Source: a bacterium F11 (lineage in GTDB: Bacteria; Elusimicrobiota; Elusimicrobia; F11). Taken from it: a stretch of 44,160 nucleotides of DNA. Both the position numbers and the translations under genes were made by a program. The notes under the pieces were generated by a model. It ran no database searches and was not told the DNA's origin. It was given only the letters and a program-made list of their open reading frames with translations. Where the stretch lies: contig MSYE01000077.1 in the NCBI GenBank assembly GCA_002176905.1, positions 1-44,160 of the forward strand, written 5' to 3'. Below, piece after piece: positions 16,168-23,314 of the stretch (positions within the stretch are counted from its first letter, which is position 1; every line of letters starts with the position of its first letter).

Positions 16168-16893
16168 TTAAAAAATTCCCTCCCATAAAAATTTACATCC
16201 TATAACGAACAAAAACGTAAGGACGAAACGGCGAAAAAGGGTTTGTGATAGTTTTTTGACAATCCGCTTCCCAATCTTGGCTCCCACAAAAGCCACAACA
16301 ATGAGCAGAGGGATCAAATAAAGTTTTTCAAACCCCTGAAAAGCTCCGCCATAAAGGTAGATGGGAATTCGTGTGAGATCGATCACCGCGGCAATGAGAG
16401 CCGATGTCGCGATATAGGTCTCTTTGTCCAGATGAAAAGCAGTTAAGAAAGCCGAACGAATGGCACCACCGGTACCTATCAGTCCAGCCACAAACCCAGA
16501 TGAGGCTCCGCCGAGGATCGAGACTTTTGGTGATGCCTTTAAACCGAAGGTGGGGTGAATCAAAGAAACAACGACAAAAAAAACAAGAAAACCACCAAAA
16601 ATTGTTTTCAGAAGAACCAGGGGGAGATAATGGTGAAGAACGGCTCCGGCAGCAGTAAAGAGAAGGCTGGCCAATCCAAATTGCCAAAAAAGAGGCCAAT
16701 GAACTTTTCCTCGAAAGACCCAAACTTTGGAAAGATTTCCAAACAAATGAAAAAGGGCCACAATGGCAATAGCCGCTTTGATATTCATTATAAAGGTAGC
16801 CACGGGCGTTAACACCGTGGCCGAACCAAAGCCTGCCAATGTCCCTACAAGTTGGGCAACAAAGGATGATAGAAGGAAAATAAGGTCAGTCAA
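16168..16893 (-). CDS. TauE/SafE (TSUP) family permease
   Basis: The product is 241 residues with about eight membrane segments. The N-terminal AQLVGTLAGFGSATVLTPV and mid-protein SSGFVAGLIGTGGAIRSAF are the duplicated Gly-rich signatures of the TauE/SafE family (PF01925). Members export or import small organosulfur anions, sulfite or related substrates; the substrate here cannot be read. The only sensible start is TTG 16893, four bases after the polymerase stop and without a Shine-Dalgarno sequence, so translation is probably coupled. It is followed after 4 bases by the Na/Pi gene. Confidence 0.85.
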   Translation of the reverse strand: MTDLIFLLSSFVAQLVGTLAGFGSATVLTPVATFIMNIKAAIAIVALFHLFGNLSKVWVFRGKVHWPLFWQFGLASLLFTAAGAVLHHYLPLVLLKTIFGGFLVFFVVVSLIHPTFGLKASPKVSILGGASSGFVAGLIGTGGAIRSAFLTAFHLDKETYIATSALIAAVIDLTRIPIYLYGGAFQGFEKLYLIPLLIVVAFVGAKIGKRIVKKLSQTLFRRFVLTFLFVIGCKFLWEGIF

Positions 16894-16897
16894 TTTA

Positions 16898-19228
16898 TTA
16901 AGGAAACAAAGTCAATTGTTCCCCTTTTTGGGGAACCTGTTTCTTTCCGGATTCATGGGATGATACCCTAGAGAACGGTAGGATGTCTATAGCCCTGTCA
17001 CACAATCGTTCGTAATACCTTATATCATACTCATAATGATCTTCAACAAACGACAAAGGAACGATCCGCCAATCCTTTATGGCATCCTTTTCTTGAACCA
17101 CGATATAGCGAATTATTTCTCCGGGATGAATATCCACGCCACTCGCCGCGCATTTCTTTGCTGCCAAGGCCGAAAGGGTGTCATGAACATATTCTGAGGG
17201 CTCCTGGCTCAACCGAAAGCTGATGGCCAATTCAAGAGGAGAGACATGCCCGGAGCGAAGTCGATCTCGAAAACTCTCCACAATGCCCTCTAGTTTGGGC
17301 TGAAGTCGCTCCAGTTCTACCAATCCCCTGGCTTTGGACATAACCGCCAAGAGGGCCTGTTGAAGATCCACAATGAATGGGGGTGTGTCGTGACGCCTGA
17401 GTTCAATTCCTCGAACTTTGAGATCTCCATTGATGAAAGCGCCAAAATACCGATTGGGAACCCCCACCCGGGCATTTTCACGAGAAGGACAAAACCGAAT
17501 CCAACGATACCGACCCTCAAATCCAAGAGGAAGTCCGGTCCGATCCTCAATTTTCTGTCTCAATCTCTCAATATCTTCATCACAAATTCCTTTTTTACTT
17601 AGCCACAAGGAATCAATAATGGCATGGAGAAAATGGAACCCTTCTTCCTCCGCTGCTTCTTTGGCCTTTAAAAGAGCCTCTCGGCTATAGGCATTCACAC
17701 ACTCATGCGCCTCAATCCGTCCAAACCGAGCGTTTCGAAACCCCAAATATCCAAAACACGTGACCAAAGCCCATTTAAAAGCCTCACTTCGACACCGATA
17801 AACGGCTTTGTTAGGGTGGTCTGCTGCAATCCGTTGTTTGTAGAGTCTCCTTTTCTTTACAATAGGGGCCAATGTTTGGGGAATAATACCCTTTCGATGC
17901 CGACATATATGATGAGAGATTTCTGGAACCTTGTTATCGGGACAACAATCGCAATTGATCGCCTCTGGAGTGACATTGTGTCGAATCATAATTTCGGGAT
18001 ACATGGACACGAAATCGAACTCAATCAGGTCTTCATGCCATCCGATTTCAGGCTCATAAACAAGTCCCCCTCGATCAGAAGAAATCAACTCATCACCTTG
18101 CCGAAAATCCTCTGTTTGTCCTTTATCCATGGGAATCAAATAATCGTTCTGAACCGCCCATTCCTGTTGAATGGAGCTAAGGGACGTTCCAATGGTGGTT
18201 CGGGCAACACGCTGAAAAGGAATTTTGGCAACCCGTCCAATTTCAAACAACCCCTCCAACTGACTGTGACGGATCGTAAAACTGTTTCTGGTGTCAAGAT
18301 GCAAGCGGCCAAACAAAAACCGGGGTCCGGCTCGATAATGAATCTGCCCATAGGAAAAATAGGTTCGATGGGAAGCTGATGCCATTCCCCTCTGCGGATC
18401 ACGGGAAAACAAAAGGGGAATACCGGTGCGATTGGAATGCATCTGCAAACGGGGCATAATATAACTATCTCCCCAATCTGTTAGAAGAATATCCGGATCC
18501 CAATCCTTCATGTGGCGATTGAGACTATGAATCAGCTCTTCTTCGGATTCATTGAAAAGATAGCTGGTTCCCTTCCCCAATTCGCGACCCAGGGTCAACA
18601 AATACCCCCCCCTCCGACCGCTTCCTTTAGATCCCCCAGGGCACTGATTGGGATCCATATAAGAGGATTCTTCTCGTTTTTCATCATGAAGAGATTCAAA
18701 ACCAAGGTAAGCATACCGCAAAGGAGGAAATTCATAATCCAAGGCCCAACAGGAATCATCCTTCTGCCATTCCTGGAGGACGCCATTGGCATCCACAGAA
18801 TAAAAACAATGCGCCAAGGGAAACAAACCTCGTTCGTAAAAATAGTACTGGGTGAGATTCAAATCCGCATTAAAAAGCTCAATCTTCCGATGAAGGGAAG
18901 CGGTTTCAACAGAGAGCCGAAGAAGATGATCAACAACACGTGAATAAAAGAGAGGATTGTGAACCCGGATCTCGATGACAACACAAGATCTATTGGTAAA
19001 AAAATCCTTCTTTTCCACGGGTTGAAATGAAAAATGAACAAGGAATTGCTGCAAAGCCTGACGAACCAATGCCACATCGTGACGCTGAACTTTCAAAATG
19101 AAAGGAGGTGCCCAATGATCAAAATAACAGGAAATCCGCCCATTTGCATCCAATATCCACACGCGCATCCCGTGGGAATCGGGGTACGCATCAAGAATCC
19201 ATCCTTCATGGTATTGGGGAATTGGCAT
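16898..19228 (-). CDS. Family B DNA polymerase, PolB2-like with altered motifs
   Basis: The product is 776 residues. Motif A is DFVSMYPEIMIRHN (Asp405, Tyr410). Motif B is KWALVTCFGYLGFRNARFG (Lys485), with Val and Phe where replicative enzymes have Asn and Tyr. Motif C is HAIIDSLWL (Asp539): the first Asp of the usual YGDTDS is Ile but the second is kept. The exonuclease region keeps DYE (164-166) but the Exo II segment reads TDWGDSYIMP without the normal FD. A Cys cluster (426, 428, 429, 442) lies between motifs A and B. The sequence fits the PolB2-type family, whose archaeal members were described as inactivated. Here the two main metal-ligand Asp positions survive, so activity is open. 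It is downstream of lexA, the Rad51-like gene and the 95-aa gene, suggesting a damage-induced role. Confidence 0.88.
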   Translation of the reverse strand: MPIPQYHEGWILDAYPDSHGMRVWILDANGRISCYFDHWAPPFILKVQRHDVALVRQALQQFLVHFSFQPVEKKDFFTNRSCVVIEIRVHNPLFYSRVVDHLLRLSVETASLHRKIELFNADLNLTQYYFYERGLFPLAHCFYSVDANGVLQEWQKDDSCWALDYEFPPLRYAYLGFESLHDEKREESSYMDPNQCPGGSKGSGRRGGYLLTLGRELGKGTSYLFNESEEELIHSLNRHMKDWDPDILLTDWGDSYIMPRLQMHSNRTGIPLLFSRDPQRGMASASHRTYFSYGQIHYRAGPRFLFGRLHLDTRNSFTIRHSQLEGLFEIGRVAKIPFQRVARTTIGTSLSSIQQEWAVQNDYLIPMDKGQTEDFRQGDELISSDRGGLVYEPEIGWHEDLIEFDFVSMYPEIMIRHNVTPEAINCDCCPDNKVPEISHHICRHRKGIIPQTLAPIVKKRRLYKQRIAADHPNKAVYRCRSEAFKWALVTCFGYLGFRNARFGRIEAHECVNAYSREALLKAKEAAEEEGFHFLHAIIDSLWLSKKGICDEDIERLRQKIEDRTGLPLGFEGRYRWIRFCPSRENARVGVPNRYFGAFINGDLKVRGIELRRHDTPPFIVDLQQALLAVMSKARGLVELERLQPKLEGIVESFRDRLRSGHVSPLELAISFRLSQEPSEYVHDTLSALAAKKCAASGVDIHPGEIIRYIVVQEKDAIKDWRIVPLSFVEDHYEYDIRYYERLCDRAIDILPFSRVSSHESGKKQVPQKGEQLTLFP

Positions 19229-19266
19229 GGTTGTTGTTAGAAAATGAATCCTTTAAGGTATAAGGA

Positions 19267-19375
19267 TCATAAAATGGATTGAAAGTTTGAAGCTTGAGCA
19301 TTGAGAATTTTTAAGGGATTGGGCCTTCGGAATTCTCAATCCTCATTGAACCAAACTCTCAATCCATTTTATGAT
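19267..19375. repeat. Long intergenic hairpin, TTGAG family copy 2
   Basis: ATCATAAAATGGATTGA at 19267-19283 is mirrored near 19358-19375, and GAGAATT/AATTCTC close the inner stem at about 19303-19337. The arms are about 43 bases with an internal mismatch patch. The loop ends GGCCTTCGG, and the right end AAACTCTCAATCCATTT is the same as in the copy at 3614-3696. It occupies the 243-bp gap between the 95-aa gene and the polymerase, so it would be transcribed as a strong hairpin within that operon. Confidence 0.8.
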
Positions 19376-19459
19376 GCAGGCTCGAAGGCCAGGATCACAG
19401 TATTTATTCAGCGTCACAACACGCGGCAAGCAGAGGGTGATAAAGGACGGTAAAATTCT

Positions 19460-19493
19460 CCAAGAGGGGAGTTACCCCCCCTCTTGGTTTTTT
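19460..19493. terminator. Terminator-like hairpin after the 95-aa gene
   Basis: CCAAGAGGGG (19460-19469) pairs with CCCCTCTTGG (19478-19487). A six-T run follows on the plus strand; on the minus strand the hairpin is followed by only AGAATTTT. The stop codon of the 95-aa gene lies in the loop. On the minus strand it may partly terminate or attenuate before the polymerase gene. Confidence 0.55.
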
Positions 19494-19759
19494 CTCCCTC
19501 GAAGAGAAATCTCAAAATCGTGCTGTTGTTTCTTTAGTCCCCTTATTTCTTGTTGGAGACCAACCATCATGGAGAGGCAATGGGCCTCAAATGGTAGCAG
19601 CCGAGAGGCCATTGAGGCTGCCATCGCATGGCGACGCGCGTAGCTCCACACATCATCAAAAGCTTCTTGATCTTCTTTCCGAAGCGCCCGTCGATAACAA
19701 CGCCAGGCCTCTTCTTCTTCGCGCAAAATCTGAATTTGTGTGGGTAAGGTGCGTCCCAT
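19472..19759 (-). CDS. Small helical protein of the lexA-polymerase cassette
   Basis: The product is 95 residues of no family I recognise. It is charged and predicted all helical (REEEEAWRCYRRALRKED, then ASRLLPFEAHCLSMMVGL, then a heptad-like QQEIRGLKKQ). GGAG sits 6-7 bases before ATG 19759. It begins 18 bases after the Rad51-like stop and is followed, after a hairpin, by the polymerase. Its conserved place in a probable SOS operon suggests an accessory or bridging subunit, but nothing in the sequence names a function. There is no signal peptide or membrane segment. Confidence 0.65.
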   Translation of the reverse strand: MGRTLPTQIQILREEEEAWRCYRRALRKEDQEAFDDVWSYARRHAMAASMASRLLPFEAHCLSMMVGLQQEIRGLKKQQHDFEISLRGRKNQEGG

Positions 19760-19777
19760 GGTTCACTCCCGAAAAAA

Positions 19778-20578
19778 TCAGAAACCAATGGCCACTGGCT
19801 CCCGGTTTCCATTTAAAAATGACTCAAAAGCAGGAACCATGGGAGGCTGTGTAACCACCATCCGATCCGCCAGATTTAAGACCGTTGGCAAGAAATGCTC
19901 CCGCTGTTTGGGAACCGCATAACGAGGATGAAGAGCCAACACAACAGCACGTGTTTTAAGAAAAGACAATTGTCGCATGAAATCCCGAAACGCACGCTGA
20001 ACATCTCTTTCTTGTATCTCAGGATCGTAGAAAAGACTCATAAGATCAGAGATAATCACCAAAGGAACACGCACCATCAATTGAGAATCGACCACTGAGC
20101 CTGCCTGCCCGTCCGGTATAAACGTGCGCAATTGCGTTGGATTGGGAATTTTCTTAAGCATCTGTTGGAGTTGAAACGCTGTAAAAGGACGGGCTACCTG
20201 GAGAGAGCGCAGGATTCGGACAGGGCTTAAACCCCGCTGGGCTGCCACACGCGCCATATGATAAGGATCAAATATATTACCGGAATCAATCCACATTAAT
20301 TTTCCAATCGCTACCTTGGCTTTCTTTTCGAAAGGAAGGGAATCTGTTGACCCCGTTTCTGTCCACATGGAAAGACGTCCAGATGGAACCCCCATCTCTC
20401 TTTGAAGAAATCCCACCAATCGGTCAAGAAGCATCGGAGCCAAACTCCGGGTACCTGACATCACGTAGAAACCTGGTCGCACCGAACCCGATGTCAAAAT
20501 ATCTGGCAAGGACAAAGGGGTTTCCCCCCTTTTAAAGGGAACAGCGGATTGATTTTGATAAGCCGTTTGTATATTCAT
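19778..20578 (-). CDS. RecA/Rad51-like (RadA-related) paralogue without Walker A
   Basis: The product is 266 residues. The core resembles the RadA/Rad51 ATPase fold: MWIDSGNIFDPYHMARVAAQ, then GLSPVRILRSLQVARPFTAFQ (compare the VARAF(T/N) stretch of RadA), then the Walker B-like strand LVIISDLMSLF (173-183). The expected P-loop position reads VMSGTRSLAPML, with no GK(T/S), so ATP hydrolysis is unlikely. Similar inactive RecA-like proteins (ImuA/SulA-like) serve as partners of translesion polymerases. AAGGAG precedes ATG 20578, 40 bases after lexA. Residues 156-160 (DGQAG) are encoded by the GC-rich palindromic word at 20103-20115, a likely insertion. Confidence 0.75.
   Translation of the reverse strand: MNIQTAYQNQSAVPFKRGETPLSLPDILTSGSVRPGFYVMSGTRSLAPMLLDRLVGFLQREMGVPSGRLSMWTETGSTDSLPFEKKAKVAIGKLMWIDSGNIFDPYHMARVAAQRGLSPVRILRSLQVARPFTAFQLQQMLKKIPNPTQLRTFIPDGQAGSVVDSQLMVRVPLVIISDLMSLFYDPEIQERDVQRAFRDFMRQLSFLKTRAVVLALHPRYAVPKQREHFLPTVLNLADRMVVTQPPMVPAFESFLNGNREPVAIGF
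20103..20115. repeat. GC-rich palindromic element fragment in the Rad51-like gene
   Basis: GCCTGCCCGTCCG is identical to 9286-9298 in addA, and is preceded here by a further GCCT. In both genes the minus strand reads GAC GGG CAG GC, giving Asp-Gly-Gln-Ala. It sits between two conserved parts of the protein, as expected for an insertion tolerated in a loop. Confidence 0.65.
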
Positions 20579-20618
20579 CTTTTTTCTCCTTCAACCTCTC
20601 ATATGCTGGGGGTTGTCA

Positions 20619-21200
20619 TCATTTGTAATGTCGCCTGAGTTCAACCACCACGCCCACAATGGAAAAAGGAACTCCGGAGATAGGTTCATAGGCTGCATTG
20701 GCCGGCTCCAAAAGGGTACGATTGCCGTCTCTTCTGAATCGTTTGACCGTGGCCTCGTCTTCCACACGGGCCACCACAATATCCCCCTCTTCTGCCACGG
20801 ATTGAATGCGAACAATCACAAGATCGCCTTCCAAGATACCCGCATCCACCATGGAATCGCCCCGAACACGAAGAGCAAAATGCTGCGAAGGGGTTCGCTT
20901 GGATCCAACCGCCACATGACCTTCCACATCTTCCAAAGCCGCATGCAGGGGCCCCGCATGAACGCGGCCAAGAATGGGAACCTGCTGAGCGGCAATGGGA
21001 AGACGAAGTCCGCGTGCTTTGGTTTGATCCTTTTGTAGAAATCCTTTCCGGCGAATGGCCTCCACTTGATCTTGAACCGTGCCCACAGACAAATCCAAAT
21101 GAGCCCCAATCTCCCGCAAAGAAGGAGGGACTTGATAGACTTCAACATACTCTTGAATGAAGTCGTAGATGAGTTTTTGTTTCGGTGTTAGCTCTTTCAT
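20619..21200 (-). CDS. lexA: LexA SOS repressor
   Basis: The product is 193 residues from ATG 21200 (MKELTPKQKLIYDFIQEYVE). The winged helix-turn-helix is PSLREIGAHLDLSVGTVQDQV (27-46). The self-cleavage site is Ala82-Gly83 in GRVHAGPL; catalytic Ser116 lies in RGDSMVDAGI and Lys153 in ATVKRFRR. All parts needed for RecA-stimulated autocleavage are present. A longer frame to 21239 would translate the promoter and operator and is rejected. There is no Shine-Dalgarno sequence, and the promoter implies an almost leaderless mRNA. It heads the run with the Rad51-like protein, the 95-aa protein and the polymerase, so these are expected to be induced by DNA damage together with lexA. Confidence 0.95.
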   Translation of the reverse strand: MKELTPKQKLIYDFIQEYVEVYQVPPSLREIGAHLDLSVGTVQDQVEAIRRKGFLQKDQTKARGLRLPIAAQQVPILGRVHAGPLHAALEDVEGHVAVGSKRTPSQHFALRVRGDSMVDAGILEGDLVIVRIQSVAEEGDIVVARVEDEATVKRFRRDGNRTLLEPANAAYEPISGVPFSIVGVVVELRRHYK

Positions 21201-21209
21201 AAGGATCAC

Positions 21210-21239
21210 AATATACCCTACATATGTAGGGTATGTCAA
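21210..21239 (-). promoter_or_regulatory. lexA promoter with embedded LexA operator
   Basis: On the minus strand TTGACA (21239-21234) and TATATT (21215-21210) are separated by 18 bases. A perfect 22-bp palindrome (21213-21234, core CCCTACATATGTAGGG) fills the spacer. This is the classic layout of a self-repressed lexA gene. The sequence differs from both the E. coli CTGT(N8)ACAG and the Gram-positive GAAC-N4-GTTC boxes, so it is probably the lineage-specific SOS box. I found no second copy in the window. Confidence 0.85.
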
Positions 21240-21291
21240 GTGGAAATTTATTTGAAGTCCATCCTTATTATTAGGGGTAAATCGATGCTTT

Positions 21292-21436
21292 GTTTCAAAT
21301 TTCGAGTTTAGAATTTCAATAGGGTTTAGTGCTTAGTATTAGGATTAGGGTTTCGACGAGACAGCCTGTTTTTGAAATCCTAATCCTAATACTAAGCACT
21401 AAACCCTAATGAAATCCGAAATCCTAAACTGGAAAC
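21292..21436. repeat. Very long intergenic hairpin, TTAG/CTAA type
   Basis: The inner arms 21311-21354 and 21374-21417 are 44-base inverted copies with three mismatches. Weaker pairing continues outwards to 21292 and 21436, giving a stem of about 60 bp with a 19-base loop. The arms are built of words such as TTTAGTG, CTTAGTA, TTAGGA and TTAGGG. It lies between the GGDEF gene and lexA, both on the minus strand. Confidence 0.9.
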
Positions 21437-21467
21437 AAGAAACGGACAGGAGCAAACAACTGGGATT

Positions 21468-22097
21468 TTACTTCTGTTTCGCCTTTGATTTGGTTTGGAA
21501 GAGTTCTTCTCCTGCGGCATAGAGAAGAGCTTCGGGGAGTTTGTGGGAGCTGGGGTAGTAGACCACACCAGAAGAGATGGAAAATTTCTCATTGGCATAC
21601 TGGGATGTTCCTTCAAACAAATCTTGTGAAACCGTGTGACTCACGCGCTGAGTAACCTCATCGACTGTGTTTTCATCTGCTGGGATAAGAACCGCACAGA
21701 ACTCATCGGCCCCAGATCGAAATGCTTCATCATAGATTCGGATGGAACGACGAATGGTATTGGCCACTTTTTTCAAGAACTTATCCCCCTCCTGCTGGCC
21801 ATACCGATTGTTGAATTCAATAAAACCATCGATATCCCATAAAACAAGCGCCATTTTCTCACGTTTACGATCACACTGTCCCATCAATTCCTTGAGACGC
21901 CGAATAAGATGTTCGTGATTGTAAAGGTTGGTAATAGGATCCCGTAAAGATACATCAGAAGGACCACCCTCTTTTTCATCTTTCTTATCCTGGGGTGAAG
22001 AAGAGGACCCACTTTTTTTCAACAAAGAGAGCCGTCCAAAAACAATCACTCCAAGAAGAATGATAACAAGCAAAATCAGAAAAACATTAAGTGCCAT
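21468..22097 (-). CDS. Membrane-anchored GGDEF-domain protein
   Basis: The product is 209 residues. One N-terminal membrane helix (residues 2-20) is followed by a charged linker and a GGDEF domain starting at RDPITNLYNHEHLIRRL. ALVLWDIDGFIEFNNRYGQQEGDKFL is the metal and substrate-binding stretch, and the signature appears as RSGADEF, so GGDEF has become GADEF. The Asp of WDID and the signature DE pair are kept. It may be a weak or inactive diguanylate cyclase; related domains without activity act as GTP or c-di-GMP sensors. There is no sensory domain besides the membrane helix. It lies upstream of lexA, separated by the long hairpin. Confidence 0.85.
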   Translation of the reverse strand: MALNVFLILLVIILLGVIVFGRLSLLKKSGSSSSPQDKKDEKEGGPSDVSLRDPITNLYNHEHLIRRLKELMGQCDRKREKMALVLWDIDGFIEFNNRYGQQEGDKFLKKVANTIRRSIRIYDEAFRSGADEFCAVLIPADENTVDEVTQRVSHTVSQDLFEGTSQYANEKFSISSGVVYYPSSHKLPEALLYAAGEELFQTKSKAKQK

Positions 22098-22204
22098 GAC
22101 CAGATTTTAACAAACAATGTGCGGTTTCATTAATTTTTTAAAAATTGAATTGCTCTGACAAAAGGGATCAAGAAAAAAAAGTTGTGAAATATTTTCTAAA
22201 TTAG

Positions 22205-22233
22205 TGGACATTTTTAAAAACTAAATTTACAAT
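22205..22233 (+). promoter_or_regulatory. Sigma70-like promoter of the 15-aa peptide unit
   Basis: TGGACA (22205-22210) and TACAAT (22228-22233) each match the consensus at 5 of 6 positions and are separated by exactly 17 bases of A/T-rich DNA. The predicted start near 22240 leaves a leader of about 70 bases before the small ORF. The remaining stretch from 22098 to 22204 is A/T-rich and shows nothing else I can support. Confidence 0.55.
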
Positions 22234-22310
22234 CTCACAAGATCGAAGTTACAAAATAACGGTACCACAGAAATAAATTCCGTTCTACCCTGCTCAAGGA
22301 GGAATGCTAA

Positions 22311-22358
22311 GTGGCAAAGAAAAAGAAGAAAGCAGCTAAGAAAAAAAAGAAAAAATAA
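22311..22358 (+). CDS. 15-residue Lys/Ala peptide
   Basis: The ORF is GTG 22311 to TAA 22358 and encodes MAKKKKKAAKKKKKK. AAGGAGG, a full Shine-Dalgarno match, ends 8 bases before the GTG. A good promoter lies about 80 bases upstream of the GTG and a strong terminator follows 20 bases after the stop, so the gene has every part of a complete monocistronic unit in roughly 180 bases. The peptide would be nearly pure positive charge, like the tails of histone H1-like proteins, and could bind nucleic acid or ribosomes; this is inference. Alternatively the transcript is a regulatory RNA and the ORF is incidental. I know of no family. Confidence 0.6.
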   Translation: MAKKKKKAAKKKKKK

Positions 22359-22377
22359 CCGTCGTTATAAATAAGAA

Positions 22378-22420
22378 AGAGACCGTTGGGTTTATTATTC
22401 ATCCAACGGTCTCTTCTTTT
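22378..22420 (+). terminator. Rho-independent terminator
   Basis: AGAGACCGTTGG (22378-22389) pairs perfectly with CCAACGGTCTCT (22403-22414) around a 13-base loop and is followed by TCTTTTTT. It ends the 15-aa peptide unit and may also act on the convergent SDR gene. Confidence 0.9.
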
Positions 22421-22459
22421 TTATAGGGACCCGAGATCTCTCCCTTCCGCTCTTCTTCC

Positions 22460-23233
22460 TTAAATCTTTTTATTTCTCGCCAGAGCCCAATCCATCATCC
22501 TAGGAAAAAAAACATTTAACCAGTGAAGGGCCTTGGAATCGAAGGTAAGAAGGACCTCCCTCTTCTCCTTCTCAAGGGCCCGTACAATCTGCCGACCAAT
22601 TTTCTCAACTGAATGAAGTTGATGGGTGCGCACATGGCCCTTCTTGTTGTTCTTAAAGAAAGGGGTATTGACCCCCGGAGGACAAAGTGTGATCACACGA
22701 ATATTTTTTCGGCGTAGCTCCGGACGAATTGATTCTGTTAATCCCTGCATGGCAAACTTAGATGAGCAGTAAACAGCATTAAGAGGAACCCCTCTTTTCC
22801 CAATACAAGAGGAAACAAATACCAGTTGACCTCCCCCTCCCTTTTCCATGATCGGGACCGCTGCCCAGACGCTGTAAATTGCGGACATAAAATTTATTTC
22901 AAGGGTATCGCGCACATCTTCTTCTCGATTCTCCATGAGAGTCCCCTGTGCCAGGGAAACACCAGCATTATTAATGTAAACATCCAACCGTCCAAACCGC
23001 TGAAGGGTTTGCTCAACAATCTTGGAATGATGATTCCGCTTGGACACGTCAGCTTGAACAGCAATGGCTTGTTCTCCCTTGGGATCAATCCGTTGTGCCA
23101 AATCATCCAAGACCTGCTTGGTTCGCGCTACCAAAACCAACCGGCTTCCTTTGCGGGACAGCTGAAGAGCCAATTCTTTTCCGATACCACTGGAGGCACC
23201 CGTTATAACAACCACTTTGTCTTTGAAATCCAT
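22460..23233 (-). CDS. Short-chain dehydrogenase/reductase (SDR)
   Basis: The product is 257 residues of the classical SDR type. The cofactor motif is ITGASSGIG (residues 10-18), with NNAG, the catalytic Ser in VFVSSCIG and the YCSSK active-site Tyr/Lys. Arg residues after the second beta strand (VARTKQ) favour NADP(H). The C-terminal tail is basic. The substrate is unknown; the general resemblance is to membrane-associated SDRs acting on lipids or ketones. It is a single gene without a clear Shine-Dalgarno sequence, lying downstream of the SWIB terminator. Confidence 0.9.
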   Translation of the reverse strand: MDFKDKVVVITGASSGIGKELALQLSRKGSRLVLVARTKQVLDDLAQRIDPKGEQAIAVQADVSKRNHHSKIVEQTLQRFGRLDVYINNAGVSLAQGTLMENREEDVRDTLEINFMSAIYSVWAAVPIMEKGGGGQLVFVSSCIGKRGVPLNAVYCSSKFAMQGLTESIRPELRRKNIRVITLCPPGVNTPFFKNNKKGHVRTHQLHSVEKIGRQIVRALEKEKREVLLTFDSKALHWLNVFFPRMMDWALARNKKI

Positions 23234-23251
23234 GATCTAATGATAATAAAA

Positions 23252-23285
23252 AAGGCGCATCCTTCCTTTCGGAAAGATGCGCCTT
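23252..23285 (-). terminator. Rho-independent terminator of the SWIB gene
   Basis: The arms at 23252-23266 and 23271-23285 (AAGGCGCATC...GATGCGCCTT) form a 15-bp stem with one mismatch and a 4-base loop. On the minus strand it is followed by TTTTATTATC. It separates the SWIB gene from the SDR gene. Confidence 0.85.
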
Positions 23286-23314
23286 CTTAATTTAAGAACG
23301 AGAAATGAAACTGT

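Noticed and set aside
19371..19643. Plus-strand ORF opposite the 95-aa gene
   Set aside because: No ribosome site; crosses a terminator hairpin; the minus-strand frame has an operon context and Shine-Dalgarno.
21201..21239. Thirteen-residue N-terminal extension of LexA
   Set aside because: It would translate the promoter and operator; ATG 21200 gives the canonical LexA start.
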